A stretch of 32,090 nucleotides of DNA, taken from the NCBI GenBank assembly GCA_021772835.1, contig JAJFLE010000021.1, forward strand, positions 1 through 32,090. The letters are read 5' to 3'. The notes beneath the pieces were generated by a model. It saw only the letters and a program-made list of their open reading frames with translations. It searched no databases and was not told the origin of the DNA. The translations under genes and the position numbers were made by a program. Positions 15,878 to 24,619 of the stretch are shown one piece after another. Source of the DNA: Mariprofundus sp. Lineage in GTDB: Bacteria; Pseudomonadota; Zetaproteobacteria; Mariprofundales; Mariprofundaceae. Numbering within the stretch: the stretch's first letter is position 1; every line of letters begins with the position of its first letter.

Positions 15878-18220
15878 ATGTCCATAAAACTCGAAGATTA
15901 TGAGGCTTCATTAGAAGGCATCGTGCCTGAAATTCAGGATGTTTTGCAAGCGACGTTCCAGGAGGCTTCCCGTGTGATGTCACCTGCAGGTATGCAGACC
16001 TACCTGGATGGTGCTAAAAGTTTAGCCAATCTGGGCCGGGGCCACGATGTGGTTATCTCCTACCTGCAGGCAATGCCACTGGTGGCGAAAGAGTGTGGCG
16101 AGGATGTTATTGATGACTGTCTGTCTGCAGCAATGAAGCTCTCTTCAATGACATCAGGGGCTGTTGTTGCATTATTGTTTGGCAGCATGCCGATAGCGGC
16201 GCGCAACTTGGGTGATGCCGAACTGTTTCGTGGTTATTTGACCCTGGTGCATCAACTGGCTTCAACCGCATCGCGTGGGATTCGTCCCATGCTCAGTCAT
16301 ATTGATGAACTGTTATCCAAACTTACGCTTAGTGGTTTGCGCCGCTGGGCCAATTTTGGTGCGCAGGCCTATCGGCGTGATTATAATAATTTAACTGCCT
16401 ATTTTAATTTAGAGTCTGCAGACAGTCGTGCGATGCTTCAAAAAGAGCGCAGTGGTATTCTTTTTGTGAAGACCCAGCGAAAACTTAATTTTTATCTGCG
16501 TGCCTTATGGGGCAGGGATTTCTTTCTCAGGCCTACAGGTGCGGACTTTTCAGATTTCCGGCCATTTATTGAACATCGTATCTTACATTTACCTGATGCC
16601 CTGGACGATATTGGCGAGGTTTCAGGACTGGAAGTCTATAGAGCAACAGCTGCGCATATGGCCGCGCATATGATGTACTCCAGTGCACCAATATCTGCTG
16701 AAGAACTTAGTCCGGCCCAGATGTTTTTTATCGGTTTGGTAGAAGATGCTCGTGTTGAATATAAGGCCATCTGCGAATTCCCAGGCTTGAAACGTTTATG
16801 GATATCCCTGATTGAGACACCACAGGAAGAAGCCTCTGAGCATCCTACGATGGCCAAGCTGGAGCGAGTCGCTCTGATGCTTCTCGATGATACGGTTACC
16901 ATTGAAGATTCCGAGCTGGCTGCATTTGTGCAGCGCTTTTATCAGCAGATCGAAGCAAAGCAGGATGATAATCAATTGAGCTGGCATATGGGCTTGGACC
17001 TGTTCAATATTTTTGCATCCCGCAAAGAGGTGCCCAGCTTGCGTATTCTGGAACGCATTGCGATTCCTTATCGGGATGACAACCGTTACACGTGGGTATT
17101 TGAAGAGTTCTCCTGGGATGCGGACACGGAATATGTTCCGGCCAGTCAGCGTCAGGTACGTAAGCAGGTTAGCGTCATAGAGATGGCAAACGAGGTTGAT
17201 TGTGAGCTGGCCGGTGATGATGCACAGGAGATTTGGACGTGTTCTACCAATATGCGTCCATATGAAGATGATTTAACAGATGAGCAGGTTAGTTTCAATG
17301 ATATGTGGGGAAAAGAACCTGTTTCTGATCCATTTCACTATCAGGAGTGGGATTATCAAACCCAGCTGCATCGACCGGATTGGGTGACTCTGTTTGAACG
17401 CCGACAGCCTAGAGGTTTTGTAGAAGATATTCAGTCTATTATTGATGAGTACCGGCCAATTGCACACCGTATTAAACAAATTATCGATTTGTTGACCCCG
17501 GCAGGAGTGCAACGGCAGCGCAATCTAGAGGATGGTGATGAAATCGATGTGAATGCAGCTATCGATGCGATGGTTGCTATCCGCATGGGGGAGCAACCGA
17601 GCCCCAGGATAACGATGCGTAATGTACTAAAAAACCGTGATTTATCGGTGGTCGTGTTGCTGGACTTGTCGGAGTCGACCAATGAAGTGATGCAAGGCTC
17701 AGACAAATCGGTTTTGCAGCTGACATTAGAAGCCAGCACGTTGATTGCTACAGCCATGGAGGGTATTGGCGATCCCTTTGCCATTCATGGTTTTGCGTCC
17801 GATGGCCGGCATGATGTGCAGTACTACCGGTTCAAGAATTTCAACCAGCATTTTGATGATGACGTTAAAGCCTGTCTGGCAGGAATGAAGGGTGGTTTAT
17901 CCACGCGTATGGGCACGGCATTGCGTCACGCCGGTCAACAACTGATCAAGCAGCAGGAACGACGTAAACTTATACTTCTGGTTACTGATGGTGAACCGGC
18001 AGATATTGATGAAAGAGACCCTCAGTATTTGCGCCATGACACAAAAAAAGCGGTGGAAGAGCTACACACAAATGGCGTGCTGACATATTGTTTGAGTCTG
18101 GATCCGAACGCGGACGCTTATGTGAAACGAATCTTCGGGGAAAATAATTATACGGTTATTGATCATGTAGACCGCTTGCCAGAACAGTTGCCCTTGCTGT
18201 TTGCGAGCCTGACCGGATAA
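15878..18220 (+). CDS. cbbO: RubisCO activase adaptor CbbO (VWA domain)
   Basis: CbbO is the adaptor that links the CbbQ hexamer to RubisCO. The 780-residue protein has the family's long helical N-terminal part and a C-terminal von Willebrand A domain from about residue 590. The VWA metal-binding (MIDAS) motif is DLSES (596-600), supported by LVTDGEPADIDERDP further along. The middle region holds the conserved YRATAAHMAAHMMYS stretch. The gene follows cbbQ by 48 bp. The ATG at 15878 lacks a strong Shine-Dalgarno sequence but is the first start of the frame. A short unknown ORF begins 12 bp after its stop. Confidence 0.95.
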   Translation: MSIKLEDYEASLEGIVPEIQDVLQATFQEASRVMSPAGMQTYLDGAKSLANLGRGHDVVISYLQAMPLVAKECGEDVIDDCLSAAMKLSSMTSGAVVALLFGSMPIAARNLGDAELFRGYLTLVHQLASTASRGIRPMLSHIDELLSKLTLSGLRRWANFGAQAYRRDYNNLTAYFNLESADSRAMLQKERSGILFVKTQRKLNFYLRALWGRDFFLRPTGADFSDFRPFIEHRILHLPDALDDIGEVSGLEVYRATAAHMAAHMMYSSAPISAEELSPAQMFFIGLVEDARVEYKAICEFPGLKRLWISLIETPQEEASEHPTMAKLERVALMLLDDTVTIEDSELAAFVQRFYQQIEAKQDDNQLSWHMGLDLFNIFASRKEVPSLRILERIAIPYRDDNRYTWVFEEFSWDADTEYVPASQRQVRKQVSVIEMANEVDCELAGDDAQEIWTCSTNMRPYEDDLTDEQVSFNDMWGKEPVSDPFHYQEWDYQTQLHRPDWVTLFERRQPRGFVEDIQSIIDEYRPIAHRIKQIIDLLTPAGVQRQRNLEDGDEIDVNAAIDAMVAIRMGEQPSPRITMRNVLKNRDLSVVVLLDLSESTNEVMQGSDKSVLQLTLEASTLIATAMEGIGDPFAIHGFASDGRHDVQYYRFKNFNQHFDDDVKACLAGMKGGLSTRMGTALRHAGQQLIKQQERRKLILLVTDGEPADIDERDPQYLRHDTKKAVEELHTNGVLTYCLSLDPNADAYVKRIFGENNYTVIDHVDRLPEQLPLLFASLTG

Positions 18221-18232
18221 GAGCTAGGCCTC

Positions 18233-18589
18233 GTGGTATATGCTAGACAGGTTGATCAAATTGATGCTTCGGCATTTAATTTGTGGCGAAGAGCGCGATT
18301 GCGTTTGGGCAGCCCCCAGCGTTTATGTTTGCCTGACATGAAACATATCGTATTGATTATGAACGACAAACAATGGATCGTAGTCGATCAGCGACAAAAT
18401 GATATGCCACTGGTTGGCTGGACATTTTTTCAAAACCCCGGTCTGGAATGTTTACATACTCCGGTTGAATGTACTTTTAATTATTACCACTTTATGGCCC
18501 ATTATATGGGAGAAGAATTGAAAGAGAGGGTGTTAAGGCAAATGAAGGTCGCTCTGGAAACACTGTTGCAAAGTTGCGCAAAAACGTAA
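18233..18589 (+). CDS. Unknown protein downstream of cbbO
   Basis: A 118-residue soluble protein with a GTG start 12 bp after the cbbO stop, so probably cotranscribed. It is rich in aromatic and hydrophobic residues (KHIVLIMNDKQWIVVDQR, then LVGWTFFQNPGLECL and FNYYHFMAHYMGEEL), with no signal peptide and no motif I can name. It looks like a compact single domain of alternating strands with a C-terminal helix. An internal ATG at 18338 would give a much shorter protein, and neither start has a convincing ribosome-binding site. Its place at the end of the cbb operon suggests a RubisCO-related role, which is inference only. Confidence 0.7.
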   Translation: MVYARQVDQIDASAFNLWRRARLRLGSPQRLCLPDMKHIVLIMNDKQWIVVDQRQNDMPLVGWTFFQNPGLECLHTPVECTFNYYHFMAHYMGEELKERVLRQMKVALETLLQSCAKT

Positions 18590-18732
18590 TTTTACAGTGA
18601 TTCAGTTCAGAGGAGGATGCACGCCTTGGCACCGGATAGTGAGGGCAGGTACGCCGCTTTACAGTAGGCACTTGAAGTAGGGGTGCCTTGCAACGTATTT
18701 TGATCCTCTATTTGTCCCGGCAGCCTGCTAGC

Positions 18733-18743
18733 GGGGGGGGGGG
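18733..18743. repeat. G11 homopolymer tract (C11 on the minus strand)
   Basis: Eleven consecutive G lie 10 bases beyond the stop codon of the minus-strand HAD gene. In that gene's transcript this is a run of C immediately 3' of the coding region. It could be a slippage-prone tract, a C-rich Rho-loading site, or a sequencing-length uncertainty. No intrinsic terminator with a U-run is seen between this gene and the convergent ORF ending at 18589. Confidence 0.9.
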
Positions 18744-18753
18744 TAGAAACGAG

Positions 18754-19380
18754 CTAGAGGCCGAGGGAGTCGGGAAGGTGGTGGAAGTGGGGGATGTGGT
18801 AATCCCAAAATCCCTCTTTATCATGCGTAATCCAGACAGTTTTGCAGCCCAGTTCGCGCGCAACTTTGAGATTGTCCGCCATATCATCAACCACCAGCGT
18901 GCGTTCGGCTGAACAGCCTTCGGTTTGAATCAGCATGGCCAGTGTTTCCTTGTTTGGCTTGGGCATATAATCGTTAAAACGGATATCGTAGATGCGCTCA
19001 AAGTGATGGGCGATAGCAAGCACATCCAGAATGCGTTCCGCATGTTCAAGGATGCCGTTGGTGTGGATTACCTTGCGCCCGGGCAGTCTCGCCAGTGCAT
19101 CATCGAGTTGATCATCGGGTTTGAGAATTTCATGGGCATCGATATCGTGCACGTCGTGCAGAAATGTTTCGGCTTCCATACCGTGGTGCAGCATCATGCC
19201 GCGCAGCGTTGTGCCATACTCTTTCCAGTATTTCACTCGCAAGCGATCCGCCTCTTCGGGATCGACATCCAGTTCTTTGGCGACAAAGGCAGTCATACGT
19301 TTATCCATGCGCGCAAACACGCCGTTATCGGCGGCGTACAATGTGTTGTCGAGGTCAATCACAGCTAGGTCGAATGGCAT
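18754..19380 (-). CDS. HAD-family pyrimidine 5'-nucleotidase
   Basis: A 208-residue HAD-superfamily hydrolase. Motif I is DLDNT with nucleophile Asp9 and Asp11, followed by LYAADNGVFARMDKRM, typical of the SDT1-like pyrimidine 5'-nucleotidase subfamily. Motif II is the IHTNG segment, motif III is the Lys in MPKPNKET, and motif IV is VVDDMADN. The family removes phosphate from pyrimidine nucleotides or related compounds in the cytoplasm; the exact substrate here cannot be told. The start at 19380 places motif I at residue 9, as usual; upstream in-frame codons give an improbable Cys- and Met-rich extension. It is divergent from the yihY-like gene across 143 bp. Base composition is visibly richer in GC than the cbb operon. 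Confidence 0.88.
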   Translation of the reverse strand: MPFDLAVIDLDNTLYAADNGVFARMDKRMTAFVAKELDVDPEEADRLRVKYWKEYGTTLRGMMLHHGMEAETFLHDVHDIDAHEILKPDDQLDDALARLPGRKVIHTNGILEHAERILDVLAIAHHFERIYDIRFNDYMPKPNKETLAMLIQTEGCSAERTLVVDDMADNLKVARELGCKTVWITHDKEGFWDYHIPHFHHLPDSLGL

Positions 19381-19523
19381 GTCAGTATTATAGCACTTGC
19401 AGGGTGAGTGCATAGAGCTGAAATCCATGGCCTGTTCATTCGTGTCTGACCGCATCCGGCTGTGCATACAAGGCGTCGGGTTTTCTGCTACATTTGCCGG
19501 ACGGAATGCAGCGGAGGGTGTTT

Positions 19524-20891
19524 ATGTTTGATCTGATGATGAAATGGAAAGCGGCCGCTCTGCAGATGTTGTGGCCGGAGGAGATCGAAGCACTTCCCGG
19601 CTGGAAGGCGCTGCTGGCGCGCATGCTGCAGGTCAGTTTTGCGGTGGTGCGCGATTTTCTCGAAGGTCAGCTCACCCTGCGCGCCATGAGTCTGGTCTAC
19701 ACCACGCTGCTCTCGCTGGTGCCGCTTTTGGCACTGACCTTCTCCGTGCTCAAAGGTTTCGGCGTGCAGAACCAGCTTGAACCGGCGCTGGTGAACACGC
19801 TGTCCGCACTCGGTGACAAGGGCGAGGAGATCGCACGGCAAATCGTCAGTTTCGTGGATAACATCAAGGTCGGCGTGCTGGGCTCTCTGGGGCTGGGCAT
19901 GTTGATCTATACGGTTGTTTCCCTGCTGCACAAAATCGAGAAGTCCTTCAACTACATCTGGCACATCGAACAGGCCAGACCCATCGGGCAACGCTTCAGC
20001 GAATATCTGAGTGTCATTCTGGTAGGGCCGCTACTGATCTTTTCAGCGCTCGGTATGACCGCATCGCTGATGAGCAACACCGTGGTGGAAGCTGTTTCCA
20101 GCCTGCCGGTGATGGGTTTTGTTGTGCATTCCATTGGCCAGTTGATTCCCTACGCACTGGTGATCGTCGCTTTTACCTTTGTTTATATCTTCATGCCGAA
20201 CACCCGCGTGAAGATGGTGCCAGCGCTGATCGGCGGCACCGTAGCCGGTATCGCATGGGAAACGTCAGGTTGGGCCTTTGGCGCTTTTGTGGTCAATTCG
20301 GCCAATTACACAGCCATCTATTCCGGTTTCGCCATCCTGATCATGTTCATGATCTGGCTGTTTGTGAGCTGGCTGATTCTGCTGCTGGGCACCAGCATCG
20401 CCTTCTATTGCCAGAATCCGGGCCATATCACCATGCGCCGTGGACAGCAGGAGATGAGCGCGATGATGATGGAGCGGCTGTGTCTGCTGTCGATGTACTT
20501 TATCGGGCGGCAATACTACCGCCAGCAGAAACCCTGGCATCTGGATGAGCTGGAGCGCTGGCTGGGCGTGCCACTGAATGTGTCCGAATCAATCCTGAAC
20601 AGGCTGCATGATCGCCAGCTTATTCTGGCGACCAGCGAAGGCGCGCCTCCGTTTGTGCCTGCGCACGATATGGAGACGCTGCAGATCAAACAGATTCTGG
20701 ATGCCGTGCGCACAGGCGGTGATGCCGGTGGTCTGATGCCGTGGCGACTGCCCGATGATCCGGTCGTGAATCACATGCTGCAGGCGGCCGACGATGCCAT
20801 CGATCAGGCCCTGAGGCAGCAAACACTCAAGGACATGGTCATTGCTGGCATTGAACACAAGGGGGAAGGCAAGGGCGGGGCCAAAGAGTAA
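19524..20891 (+). CDS. YihY/UPF0761 family inner-membrane protein
   Basis: A 455-residue protein of the YihY family, once mislabelled ribonuclease BN; its function is not settled. The N-terminal ~310 residues hold the family domain with about six membrane spans, including TLRAMSLVYTTLLSLVPLLA, the YTVVSLLHKIEKSFNYIW motif and IGGTVAGIAWE. The C-terminal ~150 residues are soluble, with a helix-turn-helix-like part (LDELERWLGVPLNVSESIL). The ATG at 19524 is chosen because GGAGG lies 6 bases upstream; in-frame TTG 19494 and ATG 19506 lack this. It is divergent from the HAD gene, and its DNA is GC-rich compared with flanking genes. Confidence 0.92.
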   Translation: MFDLMMKWKAAALQMLWPEEIEALPGWKALLARMLQVSFAVVRDFLEGQLTLRAMSLVYTTLLSLVPLLALTFSVLKGFGVQNQLEPALVNTLSALGDKGEEIARQIVSFVDNIKVGVLGSLGLGMLIYTVVSLLHKIEKSFNYIWHIEQARPIGQRFSEYLSVILVGPLLIFSALGMTASLMSNTVVEAVSSLPVMGFVVHSIGQLIPYALVIVAFTFVYIFMPNTRVKMVPALIGGTVAGIAWETSGWAFGAFVVNSANYTAIYSGFAILIMFMIWLFVSWLILLLGTSIAFYCQNPGHITMRRGQQEMSAMMMERLCLLSMYFIGRQYYRQQKPWHLDELERWLGVPLNVSESILNRLHDRQLILATSEGAPPFVPAHDMETLQIKQILDAVRTGGDAGGLMPWRLPDDPVVNHMLQAADDAIDQALRQQTLKDMVIAGIEHKGEGKGGAKE

Positions 20892-21005
20892 GGATAAGTT
20901 GGAAGCACTTGAGCGTGTAACAAACCATCCTGCATCATGACCGGTGCCAGGATTTGAATGTTGAGTCCACGCCCGTTTTTCGGTTTAGCGGTCATGCAAA
21001 GTTAC

Positions 21006-21014
21006 GGGGGGGGG
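21006..21014. repeat. G9 homopolymer tract abutting the DUF6172 stop codon
   Basis: Nine G lie directly against the TAA (minus strand) of the DUF6172 gene, so its transcript reads TAA followed by nine C. It mirrors the G11 tract past the HAD gene 2.3 kb away. Confidence 0.9.
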
Positions 21015-21320
21015 TTAATCGTCGCTCTTTTGTGTCGGGTTTTCCGGTCTGTGACCGGGCTTGGCCAGAATTTCGATATAAAATGATTCCGGCTGCTGCG
21101 CCTGGGCGGCATCTATGGCTGTACCAAGCTCAGTCACAGCGGTCTCTTTAGCTTCTTCAGCGGTGAGGCCAAATTTGCAGTCGAATTCCCAGACGTCGAA
21201 ACCTTCCGGCAGCTCTCTTTTGCGTTCGCGCTTGAGGTACCTTTTGATATCGCGCCTTACAGTATCGACGAGTCTGGCGTATTTGATTTTCGGGTGGGTG
21301 AGTGTAAATGTTTTTTTCAT
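21015..21320 (-). CDS. DUF6172 family protein
   Basis: A 101-residue basic protein matching my recall of DUF6172: MKKTFTLTHPKIKYARLVD at the N-terminus, KRYLKRERKRELPEGFDVWE, DCKFG, then ESFYIEILAKPGHRP near the C-terminus. No function is known. The start at 21320 is chosen because the family begins with MKKTF; an upstream in-frame ATG at 21362 would add 14 residues. The Shine-Dalgarno is weak. The C-terminal tail (PENPTQKSDD) is polar. It is divergent from selO across a 253-bp spacer, where I see only the short CACAGAG-type element at 21379-21405 and no firm promoter. Confidence 0.85.
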   Translation of the reverse strand: MKKTFTLTHPKIKYARLVDTVRRDIKRYLKRERKRELPEGFDVWEFDCKFGLTAEEAKETAVTELGTAIDAAQAQQPESFYIEILAKPGHRPENPTQKSDD

Positions 21321-21573
21321 GTGATCCGAAGCCTGATCCAAGCCAGCATCAACTGCAATCAAGTTAAAAAAAATACGTCACCACAGAGATCCACGAAGAA
21401 CACAGGTTAAAATCAACGCGTTTTAAGGCGCTTCAAACACAATGTGGCGCTATTTGTAATCAGATGCTTTTACTCGGCTTCTCTGTACAGGCAGAGGTAG
21501 CGGTTTTCGGGAAAGGAAAAGCCCTTTATTGAGTAAGTTGCGACAGCAGGGTTGATTCTGCACGCTTAGGCTT

Positions 21574-23163
21574 ATGAAAGAACTACGTTTCGATAACCGT
21601 TTTACTCGCCTGCTGCCTGCCGATGCAGAGCAGGGGAACCATCGACGTCAGGTTCATCAAGCCTGTTATTCGCGGGTGAAGCCCGCTCTGGTTTCAGATG
21701 CGAGTCTGGTTGCTTATGCCCCGGAAGTGGCGGATATGCTGGGTTTATCGAATGCGTTCTGTGAGTCCGATGCTTTCGTAGATCTGTTTTCCGGCAATCG
21801 GTTGCTCGATGGCATGGACCCTCATGCTACCTGTTATGGTGGTCATCAATTCGGCAACTGGGCCGGACAACTGGGCGATGGGCGGGCGATTAATCTTGGT
21901 GAATTGATCAGTGAGAATGAAGAGCATTGGATGTTACAGCTCAAAGGTGCCGGGCCAACCCCATATTCCCGCACTGCCGACGGGCTGGCGGTGCTGCGCT
22001 CCTCCGTGCGCGAGTTCCTCTGCAGCGAGGCGATGTTTCATCTGGGCGTTCCGACCACCCGCGCCCTGAGTTTGATATTAACTGGTGAGCAGGTAATGCG
22101 GGATATGTTTTATGACGGTCGCGGGGCGCTGGAGCCGGGTGCTATTGTCTGTCGTGTTGCACCTTCGTTTATCCGCTTTGGCAGTTTGCAGATTTTTTCC
22201 GCACGTAAAGACAATGAAACACTGCAGGCACTGCTTGATCACACCATCACCCATGATTTCCCGCATTTGGGCAAGCCTGATAAGGCCTATTATTTGCAAT
22301 GGTTTGAACAGGTGTGCCAGAGCACGGCCGAAATGGTGGTGCACTGGATGCGGGTTGGTTTTGTGCACGGGGTGATGAATACCGATAACATGTCGGTGCT
22401 GGGATTGACCATTGATTACGGCCCTTACGGCTGGCTGGAAGGTTTCGATCCCGATTGGACGCCCAATACCACAGATCGCGAGATGCGTCGTTACAGTTTC
22501 GGTAAACAACCGGGGATTGCGGGTTGGAATCTGGCCCGTCTAGGCGAGGCTATCCTGCCGCTGATTGGTGATGTGGGCCCTCTACAGGAGGCGCTGGACC
22601 GATATTCGGCAAGCTACAGGTCCATGTGGCAGCAGATGATGGCAAACAAGCTGGGGCTGGAATCCTTTGAGGCGCCGGCGGATGTGACTTTGCTCGATGC
22701 GTTGCAGAACATTCTTACACTGACGGAAACCGATATGACGATATTCTATCGCAAACTGGCCAACCTCGATGCCACAGTAGATCCGGACAGTCATAGTGAT
22801 GGGGAAATCATGCAATCACTGCTGGATGCCTACTATGCTCCGGATGAGCTTGAAGGTGAGGTTCAACATCAAATTGCTGTCTGGTTAAGGCTGTATATCC
22901 GGCGACTACAACAGGATGGGCGCAGCAATCAGCAACGAAGGGCTTTGATGAATCAAGCCAACCCCAAATATGTATTAAGAAACTATCTGAGTCAGGTGGC
23001 CATCGATAAAGCTCAAGCAGGGGACTACAGTGAAATTCACAAACTCTATGAACTACTGAAACATCCGTATGATGAGCAACCTGAATGTGAATCCTATGCG
23101 GCCAAACGCCCTGACTGGGCCCGAGACCGGGCGGGTTGCTCCATGTTATCCTGTAGTTCATGA
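21574..23163 (+). CDS. selO: Protein adenylyltransferase SelO (YdiU family)
   Basis: SelO is a pseudokinase-fold enzyme that transfers AMP from ATP to protein Ser, Thr or Tyr, and is linked to redox stress. The 529-residue protein carries the family signatures: HQFGNWAGQLGDGRA (91-105), LKGAGPTPYSRTADG with Lys124, VREFLCSEAM, HGVMNTDNMS with Asp271, and IDYGPYGW with Asp281. It ends in CSMLSCSS, the bacterial Cys form of the C-terminal motif that holds selenocysteine in animals. The ATG at 21574 has AGG about 5 bases upstream. It stands alone between divergent DUF6172 and the next small gene. Confidence 0.96.
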   Translation: MKELRFDNRFTRLLPADAEQGNHRRQVHQACYSRVKPALVSDASLVAYAPEVADMLGLSNAFCESDAFVDLFSGNRLLDGMDPHATCYGGHQFGNWAGQLGDGRAINLGELISENEEHWMLQLKGAGPTPYSRTADGLAVLRSSVREFLCSEAMFHLGVPTTRALSLILTGEQVMRDMFYDGRGALEPGAIVCRVAPSFIRFGSLQIFSARKDNETLQALLDHTITHDFPHLGKPDKAYYLQWFEQVCQSTAEMVVHWMRVGFVHGVMNTDNMSVLGLTIDYGPYGWLEGFDPDWTPNTTDREMRRYSFGKQPGIAGWNLARLGEAILPLIGDVGPLQEALDRYSASYRSMWQQMMANKLGLESFEAPADVTLLDALQNILTLTETDMTIFYRKLANLDATVDPDSHSDGEIMQSLLDAYYAPDELEGEVQHQIAVWLRLYIRRLQQDGRSNQQRRALMNQANPKYVLRNYLSQVAIDKAQAGDYSEIHKLYELLKHPYDEQPECESYAAKRPDWARDRAGCSMLSCSS

Positions 23164-23301
23164 TGAGATTCTGCTCTTCCGGTCAAGCCCACGTTGCATG
23201 CCCAAGTCCGTGGAAATAAACTAAACTAGTCCGGTGAGGCCGCGCTGTCTGGTGGTGATGCGCTTCATGTGTATTGCTCAAGCTGAATGAGGGGAGGAAA
23301 T

Positions 23302-23652
23302 ATGGCATTGCTTAAGTTGAATCGCTTTAATGGAAATAAAGCAGGTGCTGTGTATGACATTGCTGTTGCTGTGAATGAAAAAGGAATTGCCTACATTGAA
23401 GATTATGAAAATCACCTTATGCTCCAACTGTTATCCGGCAATGCGATTCGTATAGAAAACCTGGATGGATTCTCAGCTGGATTTGTCTCCGATCTTGCCA
23501 GGTATGAGAAAAAGAACGCTGCTGCACACAAAAATGTGCATGTGTGTGTGGATAATATCACCGCTATTCTTCCGGCCCATGGCAGTGGCTACGACATTGG
23601 ATTTATCAACAATCGGGTTTGTTTAACCGTGAAAACATTGGATCCTCTTTAG
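23302..23652 (+). CDS. Small hypothetical protein
   Basis: A 116-residue soluble protein I do not recognise. The start at 23302 is fixed by GGGGAGG about 5 bases upstream; the ATG at 23287 lies before that site. The sequence alternates short hydrophobic strands (AVYDIAVAVNEKGIAYIED, then VHVCVDNITAILPAHGSGYD), suggesting a beta-rich fold. There is no signal peptide or membrane span. It lies 138 bp after selO and converges on the membrane protein gene ending at 23676, with a 23-bp gap that includes a T7 run but no clear hairpin. Confidence 0.75.
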   Translation: MALLKLNRFNGNKAGAVYDIAVAVNEKGIAYIEDYENHLMLQLLSGNAIRIENLDGFSAGFVSDLARYEKKNAAAHKNVHVCVDNITAILPAHGSGYDIGFINNRVCLTVKTLDPL

Positions 23653-23675
23653 GAGGTCTAACGCAGTTTTTTTGA

Positions 23676-24563
23676 CTAACCTTGAAGCGGTACAAGTTTA
23701 ACCGTCAGCACTGTTGTGAGCTCATTGAGTATCCTGCTTTTGAACAGGGCGGCAAGTATCCAGAACATGAACAACGGCAGCAGCAGAACCTGTACGACAA
23801 AAATGGTCAGATAAGCCGTCATCAGGCTCAGCAATGAGCTGATGATGTTTTCGGCATTATCCACCATCTTGATAAACGCTTCGCGGGTTTTATCCACTTT
23901 GTCGGCGGCACCGGCCGTCATCGAAGAGAAGAAACCCTGTTCCTGTTCGGGCTGCAGGCTGCTCATGTCATTATAACGTTCAGAAATGACAGAAAGTTTT
24001 TGCATAGAGGTCTCTATGTCAGGTTGCAGCCAGTGGTTATAAAGAGAATCGCTGATCAGTGCCGAGATCGGCAACATAAATCGCAACAGCAGCAGGATCA
24101 GACAGAGCTTAATCGCCAGTTGAAACAGGGGAACCATGGCGGAGTTATTCAACCAGATCAGGGGAATGGCTAGCAGTAAGATGACGGCAATGGCTTTGAA
24201 TGAAATGACTTCAGAGATTTCGAAACCCAGCTTCTGGATGCCGAGTGAAGCGATAGCTGCGACCAGAACCGATGAAAGGCGTTCGGTCATGTCGTCAATT
24301 GGGTCAAGAATCTGACCTGCGGCAATACTGATACCTACGCCTGCCGGTGCTAACTCCAAATGTGATTCTTTGACCACGGAAACTACGGCATTGACGCCGC
24401 GGGTTGTGGCATAAGCTATGGTGGCGGCCTGAATGGATTGGCTGAAGTAGTCATCTGCCAGTTTGTCTACGACCGGTATTTTAACAAAAGATGCTGCGAA
24501 AAAGAGCGCGCTGACCAGTACGATCAACGCTGTGCGTTTGAGTTTGCGGGTGTGCTCATTCAT
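23676..24563 (-). CDS. Polytopic membrane protein, third gene of the PA2779-PA2778 unit
   Basis: A 295-residue protein without a recognised domain. It has a hydrophobic N-terminal segment (about 11-30), two or three spans in 123-172 (FKAIAVILLLAIPLIWL, then KLCLILLLLRFMLPI) and a hydrophobic C-terminal region (about 242-278, TIFVVQVLLLPLFMFWILAAL). The central loop (about 175-240) is polar and helical and includes QPEQEQGFFSSM. AGGGA lies about 7 bases before the ATG. It is 56 bp downstream of the C39-like peptidase gene on the same strand, so the three genes probably form an operon. It could be a membrane partner or transporter-like subunit of that system. Confidence 0.8.
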   Translation of the reverse strand: MNEHTRKLKRTALIVLVSALFFAASFVKIPVVDKLADDYFSQSIQAATIAYATTRGVNAVVSVVKESHLELAPAGVGISIAAGQILDPIDDMTERLSSVLVAAIASLGIQKLGFEISEVISFKAIAVILLLAIPLIWLNNSAMVPLFQLAIKLCLILLLLRFMLPISALISDSLYNHWLQPDIETSMQKLSVISERYNDMSSLQPEQEQGFFSSMTAGAADKVDKTREAFIKMVDNAENIISSLLSLMTAYLTIFVVQVLLLPLFMFWILAALFKSRILNELTTVLTVKLVPLQG

Positions 24564-24619
24564 ACCGTATCCCTGTTACACATTCTGGTCGTTTATCAGC
24601 ATACTCGAATGGCTTTGGC

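Noticed and set aside
18666-18688. AGGCAC/GTGCCT hairpin as terminator after the last cbb ORF
   Set aside because: The stem is only 6 bp with an 11-nt loop and is followed by GCAACG, not a U-run.
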